A stretch of 64,000 nt of DNA from Xanthomonas hortorum pv. cynarae (lineage in GTDB: Bacteria; Pseudomonadota; Gammaproteobacteria; Xanthomonadales; Xanthomonadaceae), in the NCBI RefSeq assembly GCF_002939985.1, contig NZ_MDFM01000015.1, positions 62,001-126,000 of the forward strand, read 5' to 3'. Of this stretch, positions 10,976 to 20,100 are shown one piece after another; positions within the stretch are counted from its first letter, which is position 1; each line of letters starts with the position of its first letter. The notes under the pieces were generated by a model. The model saw nothing but the letters and a program-made list of their open reading frames with translations, did no database searches and had not been told where the DNA came from. Position numbers and translations under genes: made by a program.

Positions 10976-12385
10976 ATGGAAACCCATATCACCGTCATCG
11001 GTGCCGGCTTTTGCGGTACCGCGCTGGTTCGTGCGCTGGCGCAGACGGCCGACGCGCAGGTCCGCATCACTTTGGTCGGCGTGGCCGAGACCTTCGGCAG
11101 CGGCATTGCCTATGGTGCGGCGCGGCCGGAACACTTGCTCAACGTGCGTGCCAAAGACCTGGGCATCGATGCGCAAGCGCCCGGTGCATTCGCCGATACC
11201 TTGCATCTTGGCGATAGCGGGCGATTGGAATTCCTGCCGCGCCTGGCCTATGGCGATTATCTGCGCAGCGAGCTGGATACCGCCGTCAGCGGCGCGCAGG
11301 CCTCGATCATGCGGCTATCGCAAGAGGCGGTGGCAGTGGAGCGCGTGCGCAAGGGGTTTCGCGTGTTTCTGGCCAATGGCGATGCCTTCCATAGCGACCG
11401 CGTGGTGTTGGCGGTCGGTGCGTTGCAGCCGCAGGCGCTTGCCGGCATCGGCCCGCGCTTGAGCGTGCATCCGCGCTACATCGGCTGGCCGTGGCAAGGC
11501 GATGCCCTGGCGCAGTTGTCGCCCGACGATGACGTGCTGATCGTCGGCACCGGGCTGACCATGGTGGATGTGGCCTTGACCCTGCATGCGCGCGGCCATC
11601 GTGGCCGGCTGGTGGCGATCTCGCGGCGGGGGCTGGCACCACAGGCGCATCTGCGCCAGCCAGGCGCGGCGCTGGAATTACCGCCGCATCTGCAGCGCGC
11701 GCTCAAGGACGCCGACCTGCGCGGCCTGCTGCGCGGTGTGCGTCAGCTGAGTGCGGTGGTCGACGATTGGCGGCGCGTGGTGGATGCTCTGCGCCCGCAT
11801 CTGCAGCCGCTGTGGCAGCGGCTTGAGTTACCTGAGCGTGCGCGCTTTCTGCGCCACTTGCGGCCGTATTGGGAAGTGGCGCGGCACCGCGTTGCGCCGG
11901 GCGCGGCAGAACAACTGGCGCAGCTGCAGGCCTCGGGCCAATTGCAGGTGACCGCAGCACGCCTGCTGCGTGCACGTTGGGTGCCCGATGGCGTGGAGGC
12001 GGTGATCCGCCCGCGTGGTGCTGCCGACGCGCAGACCGGTCACTACGACGCGGTGATCCGCGCCACCGGCTTGGATACCGACATCGACCGCACCAGCGAT
12101 CCGCTGATCGCCGGCATGCGCGAAGCCGGCCTGTTGCGTGCCGATCCGCTTGGGTTGGGTGTGGACACCGACGCGCAATTGCGGGTGCGCGATGGCGCCG
12201 GGCAAATCGTGCCGGGGCTGTATTGCGTTGGTCCGCTGTTGCGTGGGCGCTATTGGGAAATCACTGCTGTGCCGGAGTTGCGCGTCGCCACGCGTGCGTT
12301 GGCCGAGCGTCTGTTGTTGGGTGCGATGCCGGCGTTACAGCCGGAGCCGGAGCATGTGCCGCGCGAGGTCAATGCGCGTTTGTAG
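10976..12385 (+). CDS. FAD/NAD(P)-binding protein, YdhS-like
   Basis: 469-aa flavoprotein-like protein. It starts with a dinucleotide-binding strand (HITVIGAGFCGTALVRAL, GxGxxG) and has a second one in the middle (DVLIVGTGLTMVDVALTL), as in the FAD-NAD(P)-binding family with YdhS. Other family-like segments are FGSGIAYGAARPEHLLNVRA near the N-terminus and VIRATGLDTDIDRTSDPLI near the C-terminus. Substrate unknown. ATG 10976 is preferred over upstream 10949 because the fold starts five residues later and GGGAG lies 6-10 nt upstream. Confidence 0.8.
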   Translation: METHITVIGAGFCGTALVRALAQTADAQVRITLVGVAETFGSGIAYGAARPEHLLNVRAKDLGIDAQAPGAFADTLHLGDSGRLEFLPRLAYGDYLRSELDTAVSGAQASIMRLSQEAVAVERVRKGFRVFLANGDAFHSDRVVLAVGALQPQALAGIGPRLSVHPRYIGWPWQGDALAQLSPDDDVLIVGTGLTMVDVALTLHARGHRGRLVAISRRGLAPQAHLRQPGAALELPPHLQRALKDADLRGLLRGVRQLSAVVDDWRRVVDALRPHLQPLWQRLELPERARFLRHLRPYWEVARHRVAPGAAEQLAQLQASGQLQVTAARLLRARWVPDGVEAVIRPRGAADAQTGHYDAVIRATGLDTDIDRTSDPLIAGMREAGLLRADPLGLGVDTDAQLRVRDGAGQIVPGLYCVGPLLRGRYWEITAVPELRVATRALAERLLLGAMPALQPEPEHVPREVNARL

Positions 12386-12391
12386 GTGGCC

Positions 12392-12435
12392 GTACCCTCA
12401 CCCCAACCCCTCTCCCGACGGGAGAGGGGCTTTAA
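12392..12435. repeat. REP palindrome, GTACCCTCACCCCAACC orientation
   Basis: GTACCCTCACCCCAACCCC followed by the hairpin TCTCCCgacGGGAGAGGGG. This is the first of five similar elements in the window (others at 12529, 38744, 39144, 61100), plus a variant at 12437. Confidence 0.85.
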
Positions 12436-12436
12436 A

Positions 12437-12484
12437 CCCTTCTCCCGTCGGGAGAAGGTGCCCCGCAGGGGCGGATGAGGGTAC
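12437..12484. repeat. Variant REP in the opposite orientation
   Basis: CCCTTCTCCCGTCGGGAGAA hairpin followed by a GGTGCCCCGCAGGGGC hairpin and GATGAGGGTAC; the terminal GAGGGTAC is the inverse of the GTACCCTC start of the neighbouring copies. Confidence 0.7.
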
Positions 12485-12528
12485 GAGCGCAGCCTCGTGC
12501 AGTTGGACGATGCGAGCAGCTTCGCTCC

Positions 12529-12570
12529 GTACCCTCACCCCAACCCCTCTCCCGATGGGAGAGGGGCTTA
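12529..12570. repeat. REP palindrome, GTACCCTCACCCCAACC orientation
   Basis: Same element and orientation as at 12392, with TCTCCCgatGGGAGA as the hairpin. With the two preceding copies it forms a three-element cluster between the FAD protein and the VirK genes. Confidence 0.85.
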
Positions 12571-12773
12571 TCGCTCCTTCTAACGGGATCTTGGTCTGCG
12601 CGCGTAGGTATAGCCCACATCTCGCCATCTCGCGCCGACTTCGCCAAACAGCGCAATCATGCAGCGTGATGCGTAGCGCACTGCACCGGTGCAGACAGGA
12701 TTGGGTCATGTTGATCGGCCTGGGCTGATTAAAGTCCGGGTCGCTTCATCCCCTCGTCTGCCTGGAGTCCGCC

Positions 12774-13205
12774 ATGCCCCGTCTTGCTGCCACTGCCTTG
12801 CTCGCCACGCTGTGCGCTTGCGCGCTACCCGCCTGGGCCAGCGAATCGCTCAACACCCGCGCTGAAGTGCTCGCGGCCCTGGAGGCCGGCTATGACGTCA
12901 GCCTGACGACCGATCTCGCTCGCTGCACGCCCGAAGAAGGCACCCCGGTCACCCAGACCCGTGGCGGCCGCCATATCGATGCCTATCGCATCACCGAGGA
13001 CGGCACCGCCGCATTCTCTGGTTCGCACTTCACCGTGGCCAATGACGGCAAGCCGATCCAGCAGTTCATGCGTTATCAGCTGCGCCCGGATGGCAGCGTG
13101 CGTTTCACCACTTACATGTACGACCTGCCGGGTCTGCAACAACGTGGCCCGGTGCTGGCCTATCAATGCACGATCAACCAGGGCATCCGCTTCCACGCCG
13201 ATTGA
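12774..13205 (+). CDS. virK: VirK family secreted protein, copy 1
   Basis: 143-aa exported protein with a Sec signal peptide (cleavage after about residue 22, PAWA/SES). The mature part has the VirK pattern: SLNTRAEVLAALEAGYDVSLTTDLARC near the start, a central RGGRHIDAYRI strand and the end MYDLPGLQQRGPVLAYQC. Two Cys in the mature protein (in LARC and in AYQC) may form a disulfide. VirK proteins are known in Agrobacterium and Xanthomonas as periplasmic or secreted proteins linked to plant interaction, but the biochemical role is unknown. A weak PIP-box-like CTCGC-N14-TTCGC lies at 12621-12644. The next gene is a paralogue. Confidence 0.75.
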   Translation: MPRLAATALLATLCACALPAWASESLNTRAEVLAALEAGYDVSLTTDLARCTPEEGTPVTQTRGGRHIDAYRITEDGTAAFSGSHFTVANDGKPIQQFMRYQLRPDGSVRFTTYMYDLPGLQQRGPVLAYQCTINQGIRFHAD

Positions 13206-13237
13206 GTGCGTTTGTCCCCTCATTACCGAGAAAGCAC

Positions 13238-13675
13238 ATGTCCTCACGTCTGTATTTTTCACTTGCTATCGCTGCGCTGTCAGCCAGCGCGGTTCCCGCA
13301 TTCGCCACGCAATCCTTGAACACGCAGGCGAGCCTGATCGATGCGTTGGAGGCCGGCCGCAATGTGGCGGTGTCGGTCGATCTGTCGCGCTGCACGGCCG
13401 AAGCGGGCACTGCATCCAGTCGCAGCCGCGGTGGTGTACGCATCGGCGCATACCGTCTTACCGCGGACGGCACCTTGGCGTTTTCCGACACCCAGTTCAT
13501 CGCTGCCAGCAGCGATGGCAGGCCGTTCCAGCAGTTCCAGCGCTACCAGGTACTTGCCGACAACAGTGTGCGGCTGACCACCTACATGTACGACCTGCCG
13601 GGTCTGCAACAACGCGGGGCACTGCTGGCGTATCAATGCACGATCGATCAGGGCATTCGCTTCCACGCGCACTGA
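13238..13675 (+). CDS. VirK family secreted protein, copy 2
   Basis: 145-aa paralogue of the preceding gene, starting 32 nt after it. It has its own signal peptide (cleavage near AFA/TQS), SLNTQASLIDALEAG, a conserved Cys in DLSRC, and a C-terminus nearly identical to copy 1 (MYDLPGLQQRG then LAYQCTI-QGIRFHA). The pair clearly arose by tandem duplication, with the middle region the most diverged. ATG 13238 is chosen because it begins the signal peptide. A perfect hairpin at 13695-13718 follows. Confidence 0.72.
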   Translation: MSSRLYFSLAIAALSASAVPAFATQSLNTQASLIDALEAGRNVAVSVDLSRCTAEAGTASSRSRGGVRIGAYRLTADGTLAFSDTQFIAASSDGRPFQQFQRYQVLADNSVRLTTYMYDLPGLQQRGALLAYQCTIDQGIRFHAH

Positions 13676-13694
13676 ACACGCCGATGCGTTGCGC

Positions 13695-13718
13695 GATGCC
13701 ACTTGAGCGAGTGGCATC
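13695..13718. terminator. Hairpin between convergent genes
   Basis: GATGCCACT-tgagcg-AGTGGCATC, a perfect 9-bp stem 20 nt after the second VirK gene and before the convergent efflux gene. There is no T-tract on either side, so intrinsic termination is uncertain. Confidence 0.45.
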
Positions 13719-13760
13719 ACGTCGATGGCGCTACAGCATCAACATACAACCTCGTGACGA

Positions 13761-15221
13761 CTACTGCACCGCAACCGCATCGGTGGCGCCGGATTGCCAA
13801 CCGCCGCCCAACGCCTTGAAGGTGGCCACTGCACTGCGTGCCGCATCGGTGCGTGCCTGCACCTGCGCATCGGAGGCACGCAGCAAGCTGTCGTCGGCAT
13901 TCAAGACTTCTATCAGGCTGACCACGCCTTTCTCATAGGCCAGCGCCGATGCACCACGCGCCTTGCCCAGTGCATCCACACCTTGCGATAGCACCGCTGC
14001 CTGCTGCTCGCGTTTGACCAGTGCGGTCAACGCATTCTCCACGTCTTCCGTGGCGCGCAACACGGCCAGGCGATACGCGGCCAGCTGCTCGGCTTCCTGA
14101 CCCTTGGCCTGTGCGATCTGCGCATTGATGCGGCCGAAATCGAACAGCCGCCAGCGCAAACCCAGCACGCCGGCAGATTGGTTGGCATCGCTGGTGAACA
14201 GGTTGGCGCCGGAGATGGCGGTGGCGCTGCCGAGTAATCCGCTGAGCGAAAATTTCGGGTAGTACTCGGCCATCGCCACGCCGATGCGCGCGTTCGACGC
14301 TGCCAGCCGGCGCTCGGCGACGATCAGGTCCGGGCGGCGCCGCAGTAGGTCGCCGGGCGTGCCCGTTTCGGCAATGCGCGGTGCAAGCGGAATGGGTTTG
14401 CTTGTGGCCAGCTCTGCACGATGCGTCCCTGGCGCAACGCCCAACATCACGTCCAGTGCATTCATCGCCGCGACCAGGCCGCTTTCGATACCGGGCACCG
14501 ATGCCTGCGCCTGTGCAAGCGCGCCTTGTGCCTGGTGCAGCTGCAGCTCCGGAGCGAGTCCTTTGCCATGCAGCAGCGTCACCATGGACAGCAGGCCTTT
14601 CTGGGTGGCGACCTGGCGCTGCGCCACCTCCAGCCGTGCCTGCAGGCCGCGGATGCTGATGTAGATGTCGGCGGTCTGCGCGGCCACTGCCAGACGGGTG
14701 GCGGCTGCACCGGCTTCGCTGGCCTGGTAGTCGGCGAGTGCGGCCTGGCGCCCGCGACGCAGGCCGCCGAACAGATCCAGCTCCCAGCTCGCGCCCAGGT
14801 TGGCTTCGTAGGTGCTGGCATAGCGGTCGAAGTTGGGCGTGCTGTTGAGCACCTGGCCGAGCGGAGTCTCCAGCGACTGATAGGCGCGGGTCGCGTTGCC
14901 GCTGATGTTGCCCGAAGGCAGCAGTGCGGCCGTGGCGGCGGTCAGCCCGGCGCGGGCCTGGGTGACACGTGCGCTGGCCTGGGCCAGGTCCAGGTTCTGC
15001 GCCAGCGCCTGGGTGACGTAACGGCTCAGGTCCGGGTCGTCGAAACCGGTCCACCAGGTCGATAGATCGGCCTGTGTAGCGGCCTGGCGCTGCTCGGCCG
15101 CTGCCTGGCCGAGATAGCGATCCGGCAGGGGCGCCGAGGGGCGGGTGTACTCGGGGCCAACGGCGCAGCCTGCAGCAAGACTGGCGGCGATGAGCGCGGC
15201 AAGGGTGCGAAGTGACGACAT
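13761..15221 (-). CDS. RND efflux outer-membrane lipoprotein, NodT/OprM family
   Basis: 486-aa TolC-type outer-membrane channel protein. The N-terminus ends in the lipobox LAAGC and is followed by AVGPEYTRP, the hallmark of NodT/OprM factors. Long alpha-helical stretches rich in Ala/Gln/Leu fit the tunnel domain; GDLLRRRPDLIVAERRLAASNARIGVAMAEYYPKFSLSG occurs in pieces and is typical of the second repeat. It is divergent from the TetR gene and should complete the tripartite pump with the adaptor and permease encoded at 16.0-20.2 kb. Confidence 0.9.
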   Translation of the reverse strand: MSSLRTLAALIAASLAAGCAVGPEYTRPSAPLPDRYLGQAAAEQRQAATQADLSTWWTGFDDPDLSRYVTQALAQNLDLAQASARVTQARAGLTAATAALLPSGNISGNATRAYQSLETPLGQVLNSTPNFDRYASTYEANLGASWELDLFGGLRRGRQAALADYQASEAGAAATRLAVAAQTADIYISIRGLQARLEVAQRQVATQKGLLSMVTLLHGKGLAPELQLHQAQGALAQAQASVPGIESGLVAAMNALDVMLGVAPGTHRAELATSKPIPLAPRIAETGTPGDLLRRRPDLIVAERRLAASNARIGVAMAEYYPKFSLSGLLGSATAISGANLFTSDANQSAGVLGLRWRLFDFGRINAQIAQAKGQEAEQLAAYRLAVLRATEDVENALTALVKREQQAAVLSQGVDALGKARGASALAYEKGVVSLIEVLNADDSLLRASDAQVQARTDAARSAVATFKALGGGWQSGATDAVAVQ

Positions 15222-15250
15222 GACGGTACCGGCGAAGGCAATGGCGGGCT

Positions 15251-15274
15251 GTGACTATAATACGAAATGGTCAC
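15251..15274. promoter_or_regulatory. Operator-like site 1 of the efflux locus
   Basis: GTGACTAT-N8-ATGGTCAC, an imperfect palindrome in the 90-nt gap between the divergent outer-membrane-factor and TetR genes. An identical pair of half-sites with the same spacing lies before the adaptor gene (15939-15962). Its position overlaps a TATAAT-like stretch at 15256-15261. It is the likely TetR binding site (inference). Confidence 0.65.
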
Positions 15275-15311
15275 TTTTGTGCGGATTGTGTTTGAGCGCT
15301 AAGCTGTCGGC

Positions 15312-15929
15312 ATGAGCAAAGCATCCAGCTATCCCGTTTCAGGCCGTGGTCCGGCCGACCACGATGTGCGCGACCAGATCGTGGCAGCGGCAACCGAGCA
15401 CTTCAGCCGCTACGGCTACGAGAAGACGGCCGTGTCCGATCTGGCCAAGGCGATCGGGTTCTCCAAGGCCTACATCTACAAGTTCTTCGAATCCAAGCAG
15501 GCCATCGGCGAGATGATCTGCACCAACTGCCTGCGCGAGATCGAGACCGAGGTGCGCGCGGCGGTGGACGAGGCCGAGCAGCCGCCCGAGAAGCTGCGGC
15601 GGCTGTTCAAGGTGATCATCGAGGCCAGCCTTCGCTTGTTTTTTCAGGATCGCAAGCTGTATGAGATTGCGACCTCGGCGGCGACCGAGCGCTGGCAGTC
15701 GGTGATCGCTTACGAGGTGCGCATCCAGAAAGTGCTGCAGGACGTGCTGCAGCAAGGCCGGCAAAGTGGCGATTTCGAGCGCAAGACGCCACTGGACGAG
15801 GCCACCCAGGCGATCTACGTGGTGATGCGCCCTTACATGAATCCGCTGTTGCTGCAGCATAGCCTGGAGCACGTCGACGAGGTGCCGCTGCTGCTGTCGG
15901 GTCTGGTGTTGCGGAGCCTTTCGCCCTGA
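15312..15929 (+). CDS. TetR/AcrR family transcriptional regulator
   Basis: 205-aa regulator. Residues about 20-65 form the TetR helix-turn-helix: IVAAATEHFSRYGYEKTAVSDLAKAIGFSKAYIYKFFESKQAIGEM is present, with the recognition helix around FSKAYIYKFF. The rest is the all-alpha ligand and dimer domain. It lies between the divergently transcribed outer-membrane factor and the downstream adaptor/permease genes, and matching 24-bp motifs sit before itself and before the adaptor, so it probably represses the pump and itself. Ligand unknown. Confidence 0.9.
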   Translation: MSKASSYPVSGRGPADHDVRDQIVAAATEHFSRYGYEKTAVSDLAKAIGFSKAYIYKFFESKQAIGEMICTNCLREIETEVRAAVDEAEQPPEKLRRLFKVIIEASLRLFFQDRKLYEIATSAATERWQSVIAYEVRIQKVLQDVLQQGRQSGDFERKTPLDEATQAIYVVMRPYMNPLLLQHSLEHVDEVPLLLSGLVLRSLSP

Positions 15930-15938
15930 AAGTCGATA

Positions 15939-15962
15939 GTGACTATTGACTGATATGGTCAC
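15939..15962. promoter_or_regulatory. Operator-like site 2 of the efflux locus
   Basis: GTGACTAT-N8-ATGGTCAC immediately after the TetR stop and 45 nt before the adaptor start. Both 8-nt half-sites are identical to site 1 at 15251 while the 8-nt centre differs, which argues for selection on the arms. Confidence 0.65.
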
Positions 15963-16006
15963 AAGTCTCAAGATGCGAGCCTTCAACAGCACGCACTGGG
16001 ATTTCC

Positions 16007-17155
16007 ATGCTTCGCCGCCGCCTCGTTACCTCCACTTTCCTGTGTGCGCTGCCGCTGGCATTGATCGCCTGCGGCGAGGCGCCGCCGCCCGACCCCCGCA
16101 CTGCGACACCGCTGGTGCGCGTGGCCACCGTCGAAGAGGCCGGTACGGCAGCGCGCAGCTTCTCCGGCACGGTCGCCGCGCGGGTGCAGAGCGATCTGGG
16201 CTTCCGGGTCTCCGGCAAGGTGCTGGAGCGGCTGGTCGATACCGGCCAGCGGGTCACGCGTGGGCAGCCGTTGCTGCGGATCGACCCGGTCGATCTCCAG
16301 CTCGCTGCACGCGCGCAGCAGGACGCGGTGGCAGCCGCGCAGGCACGCGCGCAGCAGACTGCCGACGATGAGGCGCGCTACCGCGATCTGCGTGGCACCG
16401 GTGCCATCTCCGCCTCCGCCTACGACCAGATCAAGGCCGCAGCGGATGCCGCCAAGGCGCAGCTGAGCGCGGCCCAGGCGCAGGCCGAGGTGGCCCGCAA
16501 TTCCAAGCGCTACAGCGATCTGTTGGCCGACGCCGACGGCGTGGTGATGGAAACACTGGTCGAACCAGGGCAGGTCGTGGCCGCCGGCCAGCCGGTGGTG
16601 CGGCTGGCGCATGCCGGGCGCCGCGAGGCGATCGTGCAGCTGCCGGAAACATTGCGCCCGCCGGTTGGCTCGGTCGCGCAGGCCACGCTGTTCGGCAATG
16701 CAGGCGTCACGGTGCCGGCCACGCTGCGTCAGCTGTCCGACAGCGCAGACCGGCTGACCCGCACCTTCGAGGCGCGTTACGTGCTCGACGGCGCATTGGC
16801 CGATGCGCCGCTGGGCACTACCGTCAGCATCCGCGTTGCCGACGGCCCGGCCGCCAGCACGCAGGCCGGGCTGCAGGTGCCGCTGGCCGCGCTGTTCGAT
16901 GCGGGCAAGGGGACGGGGGTGTGGGTGATTGCCGGCAACCCGGCCAAGGTGAGCTGGCGGCCGGTGACGGTGCTGGGCCTGGACGACGACCATGCCAACG
17001 TGGCCGGCAAGCTGGCGCGTGGCGAGCGCATCGTGGCGCTGGGTGCGCACCTGTTGCGCGAAGGTGAGCAGGTGCGGATTGCCAACACGATTGCGCCTGC
17101 CAGTGGCGCGACCAGTGCTACCAAGACCGCGAGCGCGGCAGGGGCGCAGCCGTGA
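16007..17155 (+). CDS. RND efflux periplasmic adaptor (membrane fusion protein), lipoprotein
   Basis: 382-aa adaptor. The signal peptide ends in the lipobox LIAC, so it is probably anchored in the inner membrane. The order is barrel/lipoyl half (ARSFSGTVAARVQSDLGFRVSGKV, then VDTGQRVTRGQPLLRID), an Ala/Gln-rich coiled-coil hairpin (about 105-170), the second lipoyl half (VVMETLVEPGQVVAAGQPVVRLA) and beta-barrel/MP domains. It links the RND permease encoded next to an outer-membrane channel. The stop overlaps the permease start by 4 nt. Confidence 0.9.
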   Translation: MLRRRLVTSTFLCALPLALIACGEAPPPDPRTATPLVRVATVEEAGTAARSFSGTVAARVQSDLGFRVSGKVLERLVDTGQRVTRGQPLLRIDPVDLQLAARAQQDAVAAAQARAQQTADDEARYRDLRGTGAISASAYDQIKAAADAAKAQLSAAQAQAEVARNSKRYSDLLADADGVVMETLVEPGQVVAAGQPVVRLAHAGRREAIVQLPETLRPPVGSVAQATLFGNAGVTVPATLRQLSDSADRLTRTFEARYVLDGALADAPLGTTVSIRVADGPAASTQAGLQVPLAALFDAGKGTGVWVIAGNPAKVSWRPVTVLGLDDDHANVAGKLARGERIVALGAHLLREGEQVRIANTIAPASGATSATKTASAAGAQP

Positions 17156-20100
17156 GCGAGGGCCGCTTCAATCTCTCGGCGCTCGCGGTGCGCGAGCGCT
17201 CCATCACGCTGTTCCTGATCTTTTTGATTTCGCTGGCAGGCCTGGTCGCGTTCCTCAAGCTTGGCCGTGCGGAAGACCCGGCATTCACTGTCAAGGTGAT
17301 GACCATCATCACTGCCTGGCCGGGCGCAACGCCGCAGGAAATGCAGGACCAGGTCGCCGAAAAACTCGAAAAGCGCCTGCAGGAACTGCGCTGGTACGAC
17401 CGCAGCGAAACCTATACGCGCCCCGGTCTTGCGTTTACGACGTTGACGTTGCTGGACAGCACACCGCCCAGCCAGGTGCAGGAGCAGTTCTATCAGGCGC
17501 GCAAGAAGGTGGGCGATGAAGTCGGCAACCTGCCGGCCGGCGTGATCGGGCCGATGGTCAACGACGAATATGCCGACGTCACCTTCGCGCTGTTCGCGTT
17601 GAAGGCCAAGGGTGAGCCGCAACGCTTGCTCGCACGCGATGCGGAAAGCCTGCGCCAGCGCATGTTGCACGTGCCGGGCGTCAAGAAGGTCAACATCATC
17701 GGCGAGCAGCCCGAGCGCATCTTTGTCGAGTTCTCGCACGAACGTCTGGCCACGCTGGGGGTCAGCCCGCAGGAGGTGTTTGCCGCGCTTAATGCGCAAA
17801 ACGCCTTGAATGCGGCAGGGTCGGTGGAAACGCGTGGACCGCAGGTGTTCATTCGCCTGGACGGTGCGCTCGACAGTTTGCAGAAGATTCGCGATACCCC
17901 GCTGGTGGTGCAGGGCCGCACCTTGAAGCTGTCCGATATCGCCAGCGTCAAACGTGGTTATGAAGATCCGTCCACCTTCATGATCCGCAGTGGCGGCGAG
18001 CCGGCATTGCTGCTGGGCATCATCATGCGCGATGGCTGGAACGGCCTGGAGTTGGGCAAGTCGCTGGACAGCGAAGTGGGCGCGATCAATGCCGAGCTGC
18101 CGCTGGGCATGCGCCTGAGCAAGGTCACCGACCAGGCGGTCAACATCGACGCGTCGGTGGGCGAGTTCATGACCAAGTTCTTCGTCGCGCTGCTGGTGGT
18201 GATGCTGGTGTGCTTCGTCAGCATGGGCTGGCGCGTGGGCATCGTGGTGGCGGCCGCGGTGCCGCTGACATTGGCAGCGGTGTTCGTGGTGATGCTGGCC
18301 ACCGGCAAGAATTTCGACCGCATCACGCTGGGCTCGTTGATCCTGGCGCTGGGGTTGTTGGTGGACGACGCCATCATCGCCATCGAGATGATGGTGGTGA
18401 AAATGGAGGAAGGCTACAGCCGTGTCGCCGCATCGGCGTATGCGTGGAGCCATACCGCCGCGCCGATGCTGTCCGGCACGTTGGTGACGGCGGTCGGCTT
18501 CATGCCGAACGGGTTTGCCGCTTCCACCGCCGGCGAATACACCAGCAACATGTTCTGGATCGTGGGAATCGCGTTGATCGTGTCGTGGGTAGTGGCGGTG
18601 GTGTTCACGCCCTATCTGGGCGTCAAGATGCTGCCCGACCTGAAGAAGATCGAAGGCGGCCACGCCGCGATGTACGACACGCCGCGCTACAACCGCTTCC
18701 GCACTGCGCTGGAGCGTGTCATCGCGCGCAAGTGGCTGGTCGCCGGCTCGGTGATCGGGTTGTTCGTGCTTGCGATTCTTGGCATGGGCATCGTCAAGAA
18801 GCAGTTTTTCCCGATCTCCGATCGCCCCGAAGTCTTGGTGGAAGTGCAACTGCCGTACGGCACCTCGATCACCCAGACCAGCGCCGCCACCGCCAAGCTG
18901 GAAGCCTGGCTTGCCAAGCAGGACGAAGCGAAGATTGTGACCGCGTATATCGGGCAGGGCGCGCCGCGCTTCTTCCTGGCAATGGGCCCGGAGTTGCCGG
19001 ATCCGTCATTTGCCAAGATCGTGGTGCGCACCGACAACCCGCACGAACGCGATGCATTGAAGCTGCGCATGCGCAAGGCCGTCTCCGAAGGCCTGGCACC
19101 GGAGGCGCGCGTGCGTGTGACGCAACTGACCTTCGGCCCGTACTCGCAATTTCCGGTGGCGTACCGTGTCAGTGGTGCCGACCCGCAGGTGTTGCGCGGT
19201 ATCGCCGCGCAGGTGAAGCAGGTCCTGCAGGACAGCCCGATGCTGCGCACCGTCAACACCGACTGGGGCACCCGCACACCAACGCTGCATTTCACCCTGG
19301 AGCAGGATCGTCTGCAGGCAGTGGGGCTGACCTCGAGCGCGGTCGCTCAACAGTTGCAGTTCCTGCTCAGTGGTGTGCCGATCACGCTGGTGCGCGAAGA
19401 TATTCGCAGCGTGCAGGTGGTGGCGCGTTCGGCCGGCGAGACACGTTTTGATCCGGCACGCATCGCCGATTTCACCCTGGCCGGTGCCAATGGCCAACGC
19501 GTGCCGCTGTCGCAGGTGGGCAGCGTGGATGTGCGGATGGAAGAGCCGATCCTGCGGCGCCGCGATCGTGTGCCGACGATCACGGTGGGCGGCGATGTCG
19601 ACGACCAACTGCAGCCGCCGGATGTCTCGGCTGCGATCACCAAGCAGTTGCAGCCGATCATCGACAAACTGCCCAGCGGATATCAGATCAAGGAGGCCGG
19701 TTCCATTGAGGAGTCCGGCAAGGCGACTGCCGCGATGCTGCCGTTGTTCCCGATCATGCTGGCGGTCACCTTGATCATCATCATCCTGCAGGTGCGCTCG
19801 ATGTCGGCGATGGTGATGGTGTTTCTGACCAGCCCGCTGGGGCTGATCGGCGTGGTGCCGACCTTGATCCTGTTCCAGCAGCCGTTCGGCATCAATGCAC
19901 TGGTGGGCTTGATTGCGCTCTCGGGCATCTTGATGCGCAACACGCTGATCCTGATCGGGCAGATTCATCACAACGAGGCCGAAGGGCTGGACCCGTTCCA
20001 CGCCCTGGTGGAAGCCACCGTGCAGCGTGCCCGCCCGGTGATCCTGACCGCGTTGGCCGCGATCCTGGCGTTCATCCCGCTCACGCACTCGGTGTTCTGG

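Noticed and set aside
16777-18849. 690-codon minus-strand frame over the RND genes
   Set aside because: His/Gln/Arg-rich low-complexity product typical of an antisense shadow.
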